A stretch of 64,000 nucleotides of DNA from Leeuwenhoekiella aequorea. GTDB taxonomy: Bacteria; Bacteroidota; Bacteroidia; Flavobacteriales; Flavobacteriaceae. The notes under the pieces were generated by a model. It saw only the letters and a program-made list of their open reading frames with translations. It searched no databases and was not told the DNA's origin. Positions 53,825 to 63,300 of the stretch are shown here, piece after piece (positions within the stretch are counted from its first letter, which is position 1; each line of letters starts with the position of its first letter). The stretch lies in the NCBI RefSeq assembly GCF_004104375.1, contig NZ_QOVM01000008.1:32369-96368 (forward strand). The letters are read 5' to 3'. A program made the position numbers and the translations under genes.

Positions 53825-54568
53825 ATGCGAATTAAAATTACCTTATTAATTATTTGTCTCACAACACTAATAGGTTGTAATAGAGATGCCGATTTTGTAC
53901 TTACCGGAAAAATTAACGGATTAAAAAAAGGTACAATTTATTTACAGCGTGTAGAGGATACAACTTTAATTAACCTTGACAGCTTAATAGTTAATGGTGA
54001 TTCAGAATTCGAATTTTACGCAAAGCTAAAAGAACCACAAATTCTGTATTTGACATTAGAAAAAGTGGATGCATTTGAATACGATGATCGAATCATGTTT
54101 TTTGCAGAACCCGGTGAGATGACATTGAATACTTCTCTTAAGAATTTTGAAAGTCAAGCTGCTATAACGGGATCAGAGAATCAACTAAAGTTAGAAGAAT
54201 ACAACAAAATTATTCATCGATTCAATGATGAAAATCTGGATTTAATTAAAAAAAGCTTCGAAGTACGCAAACAGGAAACCGAAGATTCTATAATATATTA
54301 CGATCAGAAATTGCAAAACTTGACAAAACGTAAATATCTATATACGGTAAATTTTGCTATGAATAATAAACAGCATGAGATTGCTCCTTATCTTGCCATA
54401 TCTGAGATCTTTGATGCAAATGTTAAGTATTTAGATACGATTTATAATTCTTTAGAACCTAAAGTTAAAAAATCGAAATACGGTGATATTTTAAAAGACT
54501 TTATTAAAGACCGAAAAACCTCTGATAAAGAAGAAGAAACAACTCAAATTACTACAGTTCAAGAATAA
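53825..54568 (+). CDS. DUF4369 lipoprotein
   Basis: 247 residues from ATG at 53825; a TTG eight codons upstream would disrupt the signal peptide. MRIKITLLIICLTTLIGCNRD is a lipoprotein signal with Cys at 18. FVLTGKINGLKKGTIYLQRVEDTTLINLDSL matches DUF4369, the N-terminal domain often found ahead of TlpA-like thioredoxins, but here no thioredoxin domain follows; the C-terminal half is charged and helical. Function unknown. Confidence 0.85.
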   Translation: MRIKITLLIICLTTLIGCNRDADFVLTGKINGLKKGTIYLQRVEDTTLINLDSLIVNGDSEFEFYAKLKEPQILYLTLEKVDAFEYDDRIMFFAEPGEMTLNTSLKNFESQAAITGSENQLKLEEYNKIIHRFNDENLDLIKKSFEVRKQETEDSIIYYDQKLQNLTKRKYLYTVNFAMNNKQHEIAPYLAISEIFDANVKYLDTIYNSLEPKVKKSKYGDILKDFIKDRKTSDKEEETTQITTVQE

Positions 54569-54587
54569 AATAGTCTAAACTAAAAAA

Positions 54588-54622
54588 AAGCCCCAATACT
54601 AATTTTTATTGGGGCTTTTTTT
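54588..54622. terminator. Bidirectional terminator after the DUF4369 gene
   Basis: AAGCCCCAATA (54588-54598) pairs with TATTGGGGCTT (54607-54617), with an A-run before and T-run after. It separates the plus-strand DUF4369 gene from the minus-strand group ending at 54640. Confidence 0.9.
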
Positions 54623-54639
54623 ATGTGATAAATGAAAAT

Positions 54640-54906
54640 TTATAGTGAATTAACACGCTCTATAAGCGCTCTTCCTCTAGTCTCTAGTTCTGCATTTACC
54701 GCTTTAAGATGTTTGCTTCTGTTTTCAACTTTATTGTCGTTAACCTTAGCTATTAATTCATCAAAAGTTACGATTGCATCGTCGACAACAGCCTCAGATT
54801 TAGCGTGATCTTCTTTAGGATTTAAAGCCTCCCAAAGGTATACTGCGTCTATAATATCTCCTAAAACAAAGTTTATATCTTTCTTAAGATCTCTAATATT
54901 TGCCAT
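54640..54906 (-). CDS. Small helical protein, function unknown
   Basis: 88 residues, acidic and probably all-helical (INFVLGDIIDAVYLWEAL, AIVTFDELIAKVNDN, HLKAVNAELETRGRALIERV). No signal or membrane segment. It is the last gene of the minus-strand manA-peroxiredoxin-queD-idi group, 39 nt after manA. It looks like a conserved flavobacterial protein, but I recognize no named family. Confidence 0.75.
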   Translation of the reverse strand: MANIRDLKKDINFVLGDIIDAVYLWEALNPKEDHAKSEAVVDDAIVTFDELIAKVNDNKVENRSKHLKAVNAELETRGRALIERVNSL

Positions 54907-54945
54907 AATTTAATTTTTTGCAAAAGTACACTAAATTTTTATTAA

Positions 54946-55914
54946 TTAAAGATACACCTCAAGTATTTCACTAGTGGAAGACTCTAGTACAACACCAGAA
55001 TTTTCGGCAGGTATTAATAAAGTCTCTCCTGCTGCCAATGTTCCTTGTTCGCCATCACCAGAAAACACTAAACTTCCTGCTACAACTATAATAATGGTAA
55101 ACGATTCAGTACGATGTATAGAATAAGGTTTATTACTCAATTTAACCCAATCGGTCTTAAAATAAGTATGATGCTTTACAACTTGAGCCGTATTCAAGCT
55201 ATCTCTATTGTAATCTAACATAAAATCTTCTGTAAGCTCAAAATCTAATACTTCTCTTGATTCAGCAACATGCAAATCTCTCAGATTTCCAAAGTCATCT
55301 TTACGATTATAGTCATATACCCTATAAGTAACGTCTGATGTTTGTTGAATTTCGGCTAATAAAACCCCTCCACCTATTGCATGTATACGGCCTGCGTTAA
55401 TGAAGAATGCATCCCCCTCATTAACGACGTGTTCATTCATCACCTCTTCTATACTCAAATTTTCAATATGAGCGTCGTAATCCTCTTTCGTGATTTTCTC
55501 TTTAAATCCTACAGTTAGTTTAGCTCCAGGATCGGCTTGCATAATATACCACATCTCCGTTTTACCTACACCGGTAGGTGAGGTTTCATCTGTAGGATGC
55601 ACCTGAATGGATAAATCACTAGCTGCATCGATAAATTTTATTAGAAGAGGAAATTGTTTACCAAATCTTTCATAAACACTTTTTCCTAAGAGACCTTCAG
55701 GATTTTTAGCTATAATTTCATTTAAAGTTGCTCCTTTTTGAGCACCGTTATTGACTGTACTTTGACCTTCTTCTAAATCTGCAATCTCCCAACTCTCCCC
55801 TAACTTTGAGGTGGTATTTTCTCCTTTATTAAACAGAGAATTTAATTTTTTTCCACCCCATATTTTTTCTTTTAGGACAGGCTGAAACGTAAAAGGATAT
55901 AATTCTTGGCTCAT
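54946..55914 (-). CDS. manA: Class I mannose-6-phosphate isomerase
   Basis: 322 residues. KEKIWGGKKLNSLF at the N-terminus, SIQVHPTDETSPTGVGKTEMWYIMQADPGAKL with the zinc ligands, and GDAFFINAGRIHAIGGGVLLAEIQQTSDVTYRVYDYNR are family signatures. It links fructose 6-phosphate to mannose 6-phosphate and so to GDP-mannose, the precursor of the GDP-fucose made by gmd-fcl at the other end of this window. Confidence 0.95.
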   Translation of the reverse strand: MSQELYPFTFQPVLKEKIWGGKKLNSLFNKGENTTSKLGESWEIADLEEGQSTVNNGAQKGATLNEIIAKNPEGLLGKSVYERFGKQFPLLIKFIDAASDLSIQVHPTDETSPTGVGKTEMWYIMQADPGAKLTVGFKEKITKEDYDAHIENLSIEEVMNEHVVNEGDAFFINAGRIHAIGGGVLLAEIQQTSDVTYRVYDYNRKDDFGNLRDLHVAESREVLDFELTEDFMLDYNRDSLNTAQVVKHHTYFKTDWVKLSNKPYSIHRTESFTIIIVVAGSLVFSGDGEQGTLAAGETLLIPAENSGVVLESSTSEILEVYL

Positions 55915-55920
55915 AATTTC

Positions 55921-56367
55921 TTAAGTATGATTAAGGGCTTTAAGTGCTTTTATAATATGATTCTTACTTTTAATACTATTATAACGCATTATTAATTTTC
56001 CTGTTTTATCAAAAACAAATGTTTCTCTTCCCGGCAAAAGACCTAAAAGAGATGACTTAACATCAAATAATTTTCTCAATTCGCCTTGAGAATCAGAAAG
56101 CATAATAAAGGGCAGATTGTGTTTTTTAGAAAACTTAGCGTGAGAATCTGTATCGTCAGAGCTTACACCTATAACTTCTGCTCCAGCATCTTTAAAATCT
56201 TCGTACTTATCTCTAAATTCGCAAGCTTCTGCAGTACACCCCGGAGTAAAATCTTTTGGGTAGAAATATATAACAGCTGCTTTGCCTTCTAACGAACTAG
56301 AATTAAACCGCTCAGCATACTGGTTCTCAAGTTCAAAATCTGGTATTTTATCTCCTAACTGCATCAT
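55921..56367 (-). CDS. PrxQ/Bcp-type peroxiredoxin
   Basis: 148 residues. FTPGCTAEACEFRDKY (about residues 41-56) has the peroxidatic Cys and a second Cys five residues later, the typical one-protein disulfide pair of PrxQ/Bcp. It reduces peroxides with thioredoxin as donor. Six nt separate it from manA and two from queD, so the group is one operon. No signal peptide. Confidence 0.95.
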   Translation of the reverse strand: MMQLGDKIPDFELENQYAERFNSSSLEGKAAVIYFYPKDFTPGCTAEACEFRDKYEDFKDAGAEVIGVSSDDTDSHAKFSKKHNLPFIMLSDSQGELRKLFDVKSSLLGLLPGRETFVFDKTGKLIMRYNSIKSKNHIIKALKALNHT

Positions 56368-56369
56368 TT

Positions 56370-56780
56370 TTAATTTCCAGAGTAGGTCACAAAGTTACGA
56401 GCAGTTTCATATAGCGTGATTTCAATATCAAACTTAGCTTCCAATTTCTTTCTAAGTTTATCATAAATAACAACACAGATATTTTCTGCTGTTGGATTTA
56501 AGTGTTTAAACTCAGGAACATCAAGATTGAGGTTTCTATGGTCGAATGGCTCTTCTATTTCAGTTTTAATAAGATCCTTTAAAATTTTTAGATCAATAAC
56601 AAAACCAGTCTCTTGATCTATTTCTCCAGTAACTGCCACAATTAAGTCGTAATTATGACCGTGGTAATTAGGAAGGCTACACTTACCGAAAACATCAAGG
56701 TTCTTATCTGCATCCCATTCCTTTCTAAAAAGGCGGTGAGCAGCATTAAAATGCGCTTTACGTTTAACTGTTACCTTCAT
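56370..56780 (-). CDS. queD: 6-carboxytetrahydropterin synthase
   Basis: 136 residues. HFNAAHRL and CSLPNYHGHNYDLIVAVTGE supply the three zinc-binding His and the catalytic Cys; FDHRNLNLDVPEF and PTAENICVVIYDKL follow. It converts dihydroneopterin triphosphate in queuosine synthesis. It overlaps idi by 4 nt. The related pyruvoyl-tetrahydropterin synthase is the alternative, but the CxxxHGH spacing suits QueD. Confidence 0.93.
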   Translation of the reverse strand: MKVTVKRKAHFNAAHRLFRKEWDADKNLDVFGKCSLPNYHGHNYDLIVAVTGEIDQETGFVIDLKILKDLIKTEIEEPFDHRNLNLDVPEFKHLNPTAENICVVIYDKLRKKLEAKFDIEITLYETARNFVTYSGN

Positions 56781-57295
56781 TGTTCGATATGCGTATAAAA
56801 TTTATCAAATATGATCTTAAACCATTCTGTATAAATATCGGGATTTTCTAACATATCTGTATTAATATCAGATAAAGACATCCATTTCCATTCTGATACT
56901 TCATCGGGGTTTAAATTGGGATTATCTTCATAGTTACCTAAAAGGATATGATCAAACTCATGTTCTGTAAGACCGTTATCAAATGGAGCTTTATAAATAA
57001 AAGATATGCTCTCTTCAAGATTAGTCTCAAAACCCATTTCTTCCATCAACCTGCGTTTACCCGCAGCAATATTTGATTCTCCCTGACGCTGATGACTACA
57101 ACATGTATTTGTCCATAATCCCGGAGAATGGTACTTATGGCTAGCTCTACGTTGCAACATCAACTCTTTATTCTTATTAAATACAAAGACAGAAAATGCT
57201 CGATGCAATAGTGCTTTTTCGTGCGCCTCCATTTTTGGCATTAATCCGACTTCTTTATCATTTTCATCAACTAGAATGACAAGTTCTTCGCTCAT
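56777..57295 (-). CDS. idi: Isopentenyl-diphosphate delta-isomerase (type I)
   Basis: 172-residue Nudix-fold enzyme. LLHRAFSVFVFNKNKELMLQ, WTNTCCSHQRQGES with the catalytic Cys, and GKRRLMEEMGFE with the Nudix-type Glu residues are diagnostic. It interconverts isopentenyl and dimethylallyl diphosphate. It is the first gene of the minus-strand operon and starts only 42 nt from a terminator palindrome, so its promoter must be very short or overlap the palindrome. Confidence 0.96.
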   Translation of the reverse strand: MSEELVILVDENDKEVGLMPKMEAHEKALLHRAFSVFVFNKNKELMLQRRASHKYHSPGLWTNTCCSHQRQGESNIAAGKRRLMEEMGFETNLEESISFIYKAPFDNGLTEHEFDHILLGNYEDNPNLNPDEVSEWKWMSLSDINTDMLENPDIYTEWFKIIFDKFYTHIEQ

Positions 57296-57336
57296 AGTTC
57301 TTTTTATATGTAAATGTACAAATACCTCAAGGTGCC

Positions 57337-57380
57337 TACAATAGAAAAAGCCTTCTAATTAGAAGGCTTTTTCTATTGTA
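57337..57380. terminator. 44-bp perfect palindrome, terminator of the T9SS group
   Basis: Centred between 57358 and 57359, the two 22-nt halves are exact inverted copies (outer TACAATAG/CTATTGTA, GC core GCCTTCT/AGAAGGC, A/T run between). It lies after the OmpA-family gene and just before idi, both on the minus strand. Confidence 0.9.
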
Positions 57381-57396
57381 TACTTAAAAATACAGA

Positions 57397-59319
57397 CTAA
57401 TAATCTTGTACTATAAATTCACTTCTACGGTTAAGTTGATGATCTTCTTCACTACATTTTACTCCATTACTGCATTTATTCAGCAGTTCTGTTTCACCAT
57501 AACCTCTTCCAGACAAACGTTCTTTTGCAATACCGCCTTTCTCGATGATATAATTAATCGTAGATTGATTACGTCGTTCTGATAATGATAGGTTATAAGC
57601 ATCAACACCACGACTATCTGTATGTGATCTTACATCAATACGCAGTTCTGGGTATTCTTTTAATACCTCAATAATCTTAGCTAACTCTACTGCCGCATCT
57701 GAACGAATATTTGATTTATCAAAATCAAAATAAATAGGATTTATCAACTTACCTAAATCAAAATCTGGCGGAATAGTAGTTATTGCCGGTTCTAGTTCAA
57801 TCACAACAGTTACATCGCTCGATTCTTTAGGAACATTTATCAGCTTTTCTGCAGTACTGTAACCTTCCTTTTCTGCTCTTACAAAATAATCGGCATCACA
57901 AGACGGATTTTCGAATAGGTAACTTGCATTAGGAGATTCTGTCTCTCCCGAAACTAAAAGTTCATTATCCAAATCACGCACTCCAACTAATGATTTGTTG
58001 AGTGGTTCTCCAGTCGCTTTATCAACAACCAGAATGGTAACTCTACTTTCACAAGCTGTACGGATAAATTGATAAATATCATCATCTAATGGATCATTTG
58101 CTCTGTTTGAAGCAAAATAACCAGTTTCAGATTCTGTATTATAAATAAATGTAAAGTCGTCTGAGGTACTATTAATAGGCTCACCTAAATTAGTAATTTC
58201 ATTTTTTTCAGAATCAAAACTATATACATCAAGACCACCTAAACCGCCGCGTCCATCTGTAGAGAAATATAATTTTCCATTATTATCTACAAAGGGGAAT
58301 GTTTCTCTTCCTGGAGTATTTACTGATGTTCCTAAATTTTCAGGCGAACTGTAATTCCCAGATTCATCGACTGTAACTTTCCAAATATCAGACTCTCCAA
58401 AAGTACCATCTCGATCTGAGGCAAAGTATAAAACTTTTCCATCTGGAGATAATGCAGGATGTGCGGTTGAGAAAGAATCACTATTAAAAGGCAATTCTGA
58501 AGCAACTCCAAACTCTCCATTTTTATCTCTGATAGATTTATAAAGTTTTAATTTATTTGTTCTCTTAGAATCGCTTCGGTATTGATCTTTAGTAAAATTA
58601 TTTCTTGTAAAATATAATGTGTTTCCATCTGCAGATAGTACAGCCGTACTTTCATGAAATTCTGTATTTACAGAACCTTTGAGCTTGGTAGCCTGTCTAA
58701 CTTGTCCGTCGTTTTCTACGTTCGCAGAATAAAGATCTAAAAATGGCTGATTATTCCATTTGTGAATACGAGTACTCATTGATCCTGTATCTCTAGTAGA
58801 TGCGAATAGAATTTGTTCTCCATAAAATGACGGTGCAAAATCTGAATAACCTACTGAATTTACGTTTAGTTTTTCAATCTCATACGTTCCGTTTACGTAA
58901 CCGGTACGCACTTCTGCACTACTACCATTGTAATAATTAGCATCCTCAGTATTCATCATATCCTTATATCGAGATATCATTTCTACCGATTTATCATACT
59001 CTTTATTTGCTCGCAGAGCTTGAGCATATCTAAAATATTGATCAGGAGTTACTTCAGAAGGATATTTTTCTACGAGTTTATCATACCAGGTTTGGGCTTC
59101 TGAATAATCAGCATTATAATAAAATGCATCTCCCAACTTACTAAAAAGTTCTGATGACTCATAACCCGCTTCTGCAACCTTTAAAAATATCTTTTGAGAG
59201 TCTACAAACGCATATTTATTAAACTGCTTTGTTCCGCTAGCTATTTCTCGCTCCTGAGAATTCCCAGTAAAATTAAAGGTGAGTATTATAATAAGTGTAT
59301 AGAGTAATTTGTGATTCAT
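57397..59319 (-). CDS. OmpA-family protein with TPR and PD40 repeats (T9SS-associated)
   Basis: 640 residues. After a signal peptide (to about GNSQ at residue 21) come TPR-like helices (about 30-125), a beta-propeller of PD40/WD40-like repeats (FAPSFYGEQILFAST, HPALSPDGKVLYFASDRDG, about 155-415), a carboxypeptidase-like domain (about 420-505), and an OmpA peptidoglycan-binding domain (IYFDFDKSNIRSDAAVEL...DVRSHTDSRG). This layout matches the PorE-type proteins found beside PorP/SprF genes. It should link an outer-membrane adhesin-export complex to the cell wall. It lies 20 nt after the PorP/SprF gene. Confidence 0.9.
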   Translation of the reverse strand: MNHKLLYTLIIILTFNFTGNSQEREIASGTKQFNKYAFVDSQKIFLKVAEAGYESSELFSKLGDAFYYNADYSEAQTWYDKLVEKYPSEVTPDQYFRYAQALRANKEYDKSVEMISRYKDMMNTEDANYYNGSSAEVRTGYVNGTYEIEKLNVNSVGYSDFAPSFYGEQILFASTRDTGSMSTRIHKWNNQPFLDLYSANVENDGQVRQATKLKGSVNTEFHESTAVLSADGNTLYFTRNNFTKDQYRSDSKRTNKLKLYKSIRDKNGEFGVASELPFNSDSFSTAHPALSPDGKVLYFASDRDGTFGESDIWKVTVDESGNYSSPENLGTSVNTPGRETFPFVDNNGKLYFSTDGRGGLGGLDVYSFDSEKNEITNLGEPINSTSDDFTFIYNTESETGYFASNRANDPLDDDIYQFIRTACESRVTILVVDKATGEPLNKSLVGVRDLDNELLVSGETESPNASYLFENPSCDADYFVRAEKEGYSTAEKLINVPKESSDVTVVIELEPAITTIPPDFDLGKLINPIYFDFDKSNIRSDAAVELAKIIEVLKEYPELRIDVRSHTDSRGVDAYNLSLSERRNQSTINYIIEKGGIAKERLSGRGYGETELLNKCSNGVKCSEEDHQLNRRSEFIVQDY

Positions 59320-59339
59320 GGGATTGAAAATTTAGGGAA

Positions 59340-60284
59340 TTAAAAGAATCGCGGCGTTAGCATTCTATTGTACTCCTTGAAAAGTTCAAATCGAATAAAT
59401 AATTCGTAAGTACCGTCATTATAAGTTGCATTACCTAAGTCTGTACTCTCTCTATCGTATGCAAATCCTATAAGCATCCCATCTGAGACTTGAAAACCTA
59501 CTAAAGCACTCAAGGCAGCACTCCATCTGTATGATGCCCCAAGAGTTAACTTATCATAAAATAAGAAATTTGCGTTTACATCAACGGCCAATGGAGCTCC
59601 TGCAACCATTTTTACAAGAGTTGACGGCTTAAATTTTACATCACGCCCTATATCAAACACGTAACCTGCAAGACCGTAATAATGAATGCGCTCTTCAGCC
59701 ACAAAAGTTTCAGCACCGCCTGTCGTCCCACTTCGTTCAAAATGGTCTGTTTGTAATAAGTAAGGCGCAGATAAACCTCCATAAAATTTAGAGTCATGAT
59801 AGAATAAACCTACACCAACATTAGGTGATACTTTATTATCAATATTCTGTATAAACGGGTCTCCTGAATTAAATGGATTTGTTCTACTAAAATCAACATC
59901 CAATAAATTTAATGTTCCTTTAATACCAAAACTCAATTTACCTTCAGCTCCTGTCTCAATGGTGTAACTAAAATCTCCACTGAAATTTGTTTCTCTTGCC
60001 GGACCTAAAGCATCATTAACAAGACTAAAACCAAGACCTACTTTGCCAAGTCCTATGGGACTATGAACAGAAAGATTTTGAGTACGAGGGGCACCATCTA
60101 AACCTACCCACTGGCTACGGTGAAGTAAGAGTATACTTGTCACCCCTCGGTTACCTGCGTATGCAGGATTTATTACTAAGGGATTATACATGTATTGTGT
60201 ATACTGTGGATCTTGCTGACCGTAACTTGAGCTTGCAAAAAGCAACACTACAAGTACTAATATCTTACCAAAATTTTTCTTCAT
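59340..60284 (-). CDS. T9SS outer-membrane protein, PorP/SprF family
   Basis: About 314 residues from MKKNFGKILVLVVLLFASSS (60284). The longer frame to 60314 adds ten residues before the signal peptide and is less likely; an ATG at 60287 is equivalent. After the signal, QQDPQYTQYMYNPLVINPAYAGNRG is the PorP/SprF hallmark, then a barrel with SQWVGLDGAPRTQNLS. SprF-type proteins export and anchor one cognate large adhesin, here the gene immediately upstream. Confidence 0.95.
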   Translation of the reverse strand: MKKNFGKILVLVVLLFASSSYGQQDPQYTQYMYNPLVINPAYAGNRGVTSILLLHRSQWVGLDGAPRTQNLSVHSPIGLGKVGLGFSLVNDALGPARETNFSGDFSYTIETGAEGKLSFGIKGTLNLLDVDFSRTNPFNSGDPFIQNIDNKVSPNVGVGLFYHDSKFYGGLSAPYLLQTDHFERSGTTGGAETFVAEERIHYYGLAGYVFDIGRDVKFKPSTLVKMVAGAPLAVDVNANFLFYDKLTLGASYRWSAALSALVGFQVSDGMLIGFAYDRESTDLGNATYNDGTYELFIRFELFKEYNRMLTPRFF

Positions 60285-60328
60285 CATTATAAGCGTGTTA
60301 CTATAATTACTCATTGAGTGATGCTTTT

Positions 60329-63300
60329 TTAGTTAATGTATAAGAATGAAGCCAACTTGCGTATCTCTCCTCCGTCTCTTTCATATGTAATTATATAATA
60401 ATAAGTACCTGTTGGAAGTCGCTCTCCCCTTCTTACCGTTGCACGACCATCGGAAAAACCTCTAAAGGCATTATCTGAATTAGGATCATAACCTTTTGTA
60501 CTAAAAACTTCTACTCCCCAACGGTTAAATATTTGTACCGTGTTATTCGGGAAACTTGTAATGTTTTGAATCATAAATACATCATTCAATCCATCTCCGT
60601 TAGGAGTCATTACATTATACACTATTATATCTTCAATAGGTAAAACACCATCAAGTCTTGTAAATGTAGGATCATTAGTTGGATCACCATCAATATCATC
60701 TGTATCAAAGGTACTTTCCTCTTCATCGTCCCCATTATCAGAGATATCTTCTATAACAGTACCATTTGAAAGAACACCACTACCAATTGCTTGATTCTTC
60801 ACGCCTGCATTTTCTATATCAGATTGTGTGATCACATAAATAGCACTAAAAGTATCTGTATCAACAGCTCCAATTGCAAGATCTATTGGGCCGCCAGTAA
60901 CCGTTACTAATGGATCATCAATTACGATATCAAATATAGCAGTCTGACCCGTATTTCTAACTGTGAAAGTATATGTGATTGTCTCACCAACTTCTGGCAA
61001 CTGATCTCCATCTTCATCGTTCCAAGTTCCGAATTTGTAAACGCTTAACGCACTTAATCCCGGAGTATTAGTAATTGTAGGATCATTTGTTGGGTCACCA
61101 TCACCATCCTCATCTACGGTTTCATCTCCATTATCAGAAGTATCAGTCACCTCTTCATTATATGGATCTGTTCCAGTTGCTAATGCTGAGTTCGTAACAA
61201 AACCAGTTTCAATATCAGTTTGAGTAATTTCATAACTCGCCGTTACAGTTCCTACTTCACCTGGCAATAAATTAGCCGGTGCAATACTCAATCCATTAAT
61301 ACTTAAGAAAGCATCATCAATTGCAATAGCATTTACAGGAGTATTCCCCGTATTTGTAACAGTAAAGGTATACGTTATTGTCTCTCCTACTTGAGCAAAA
61401 GTATCTGCATTCTCATCATTAAATAACCCAGTTTTCACTAGAGTAATCTCAGGGTTTGGTTTTTCAGAAATTAATATATAAACCGTAGCAATATCTGTAG
61501 CAACAGGAGATCCTGCGTCAAATATCGAATATGTAAATTGATCAGTTCCTGCAAAATCAGTATTTGGAGTATATTCAAAAGTCCCATCGGGATTTATAAC
61601 TAAAGTCCCATTCGCAGGTCCATTTGCGGGTGACAATGCCACATCAACAGTCTGGGTTTGACCTTCTGGATCTGTATCATTATCTAATACATTTCCGCTA
61701 ATACCCGAATTGATTTCAGCAAAGTATACATCATCATTTGCATTTGTAATATTTCCAGAATCAGGAACCACTTGTATTACTACAATTGCCGTATCACAAG
61801 CCTGTGGAGTACCATTATCACATATGGTATACTCAAAAGAATCCTCTCCTGTAAAGCCAGGATTTGGAGTATATGTATACGTACCATCTGGATTTACTAC
61901 CGCTGTTCCATTATTTGGAGTTGTATTACCGGTTACTGTAATGGTATCTCCGTCAGGATCAAAATCATTTACAATTACATTACCATTAATACTTACACCC
62001 ACTTCAGTTGTGTTTGTATCGGCATTTGCTACTGGCGGATCATTTTGAGTAGTTTCTAAAGGTACTACTTCAAGATAAACACTAGCCGTATCACAAGCCT
62101 GTGGACTTCCACCATCACATATTTGATAAGTAAATGTATCCTCTCCTACAAAGTTTGTATTTGGTGTGTAAGTATAACTTCCATCAGGATTAAATACTAA
62201 CGTTCCATTTACTGGCTGAGTTACTACTGTAAATACTTCTGTTCCTGCAGGACCATCAGGGTTCTGATCGTTAGTTCCTACATTTCCACTTACCGGTTGA
62301 TTAACAAACGTATCGTTAATGTCATTAACAGCTAGGATTTCATTTCCTCCGTTTGGACTTGGATCAATACTGATATAAACCGTAGCAGTAGCAGTTGCTC
62401 CTGCAGCGTCAGTAATTGTATACGTGAACTGATCTGTTCCGCTATACGTTCCATTTGGTGTATAGGTTAAACTTCCGTCTGCATCTAATACAACCGTTCC
62501 GTTTGAAGCTGCTGTATTTGAACTTACACTGAAACTATCTCCTTCCGGATCACTGTCATTAGTCAACACATTTCCTGTGATAACTGTTTCGATAAATCCA
62601 AAGTACGCATCATCATTAGCTACTGTAGTATTTCCAGCATCACCTATTACTTCTATAGTAACTGTTGCTGTACTACATAATGATGGAATACCACTATCAC
62701 AGATCGTATAATCAAATGTATCTTCACCCGTAAAGCCTGGATTTGGAGTATATGTAAAGCTTCCGTCAGGATTAACTACTACAGTTCCATTGTTTGGTGT
62801 TGTATTACCAGTTACTGTAATGGTATCTCCGTCAGGATCAAAATCATTTACAATTACATTACCAGAGACAGGTATTCCTGCTTCTGTAATTGAGGTGTCA
62901 TCGTTAGCTACCGGTGCAGCATTATCTGGACCTCCTTCCGGAAGTACCTGAATAGTTACACTAGCCGTATCACAAGCCTGTGGACTTCCACCATCACATA
63001 TTTGATATGTGAAGGTATCCTCCCCTATAAAGTCTGTATTTGGTGTGTAAGTATAACTTCCATCAGGATTAAATACTAACGTTCCATTTACTGGCTGAGT
63101 TACTACTGTAAATACCTCTGTACCTGCAGGACCATCAGGGTTCTGATCGTTAGTTCCTACATTTCCACTTACCGGTTGATTAACAAACGTATCGTTAATG
63201 TCATTAACAGCTAGAATTGTATTTCCTCCGTTTGGACTTGGATCAATACTGATATAAACCGTAGCAGTAGCAGTTGCTCCTGCAGCGTCAGTAATTGTAT

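Noticed and set aside
61710..62059. Plus-strand ORFs of 95-112 codons within the adhesin region
   Set aside because: They are antisense to the repeat array and repeat with it, so they are a by-product of the biased repeat sequence.
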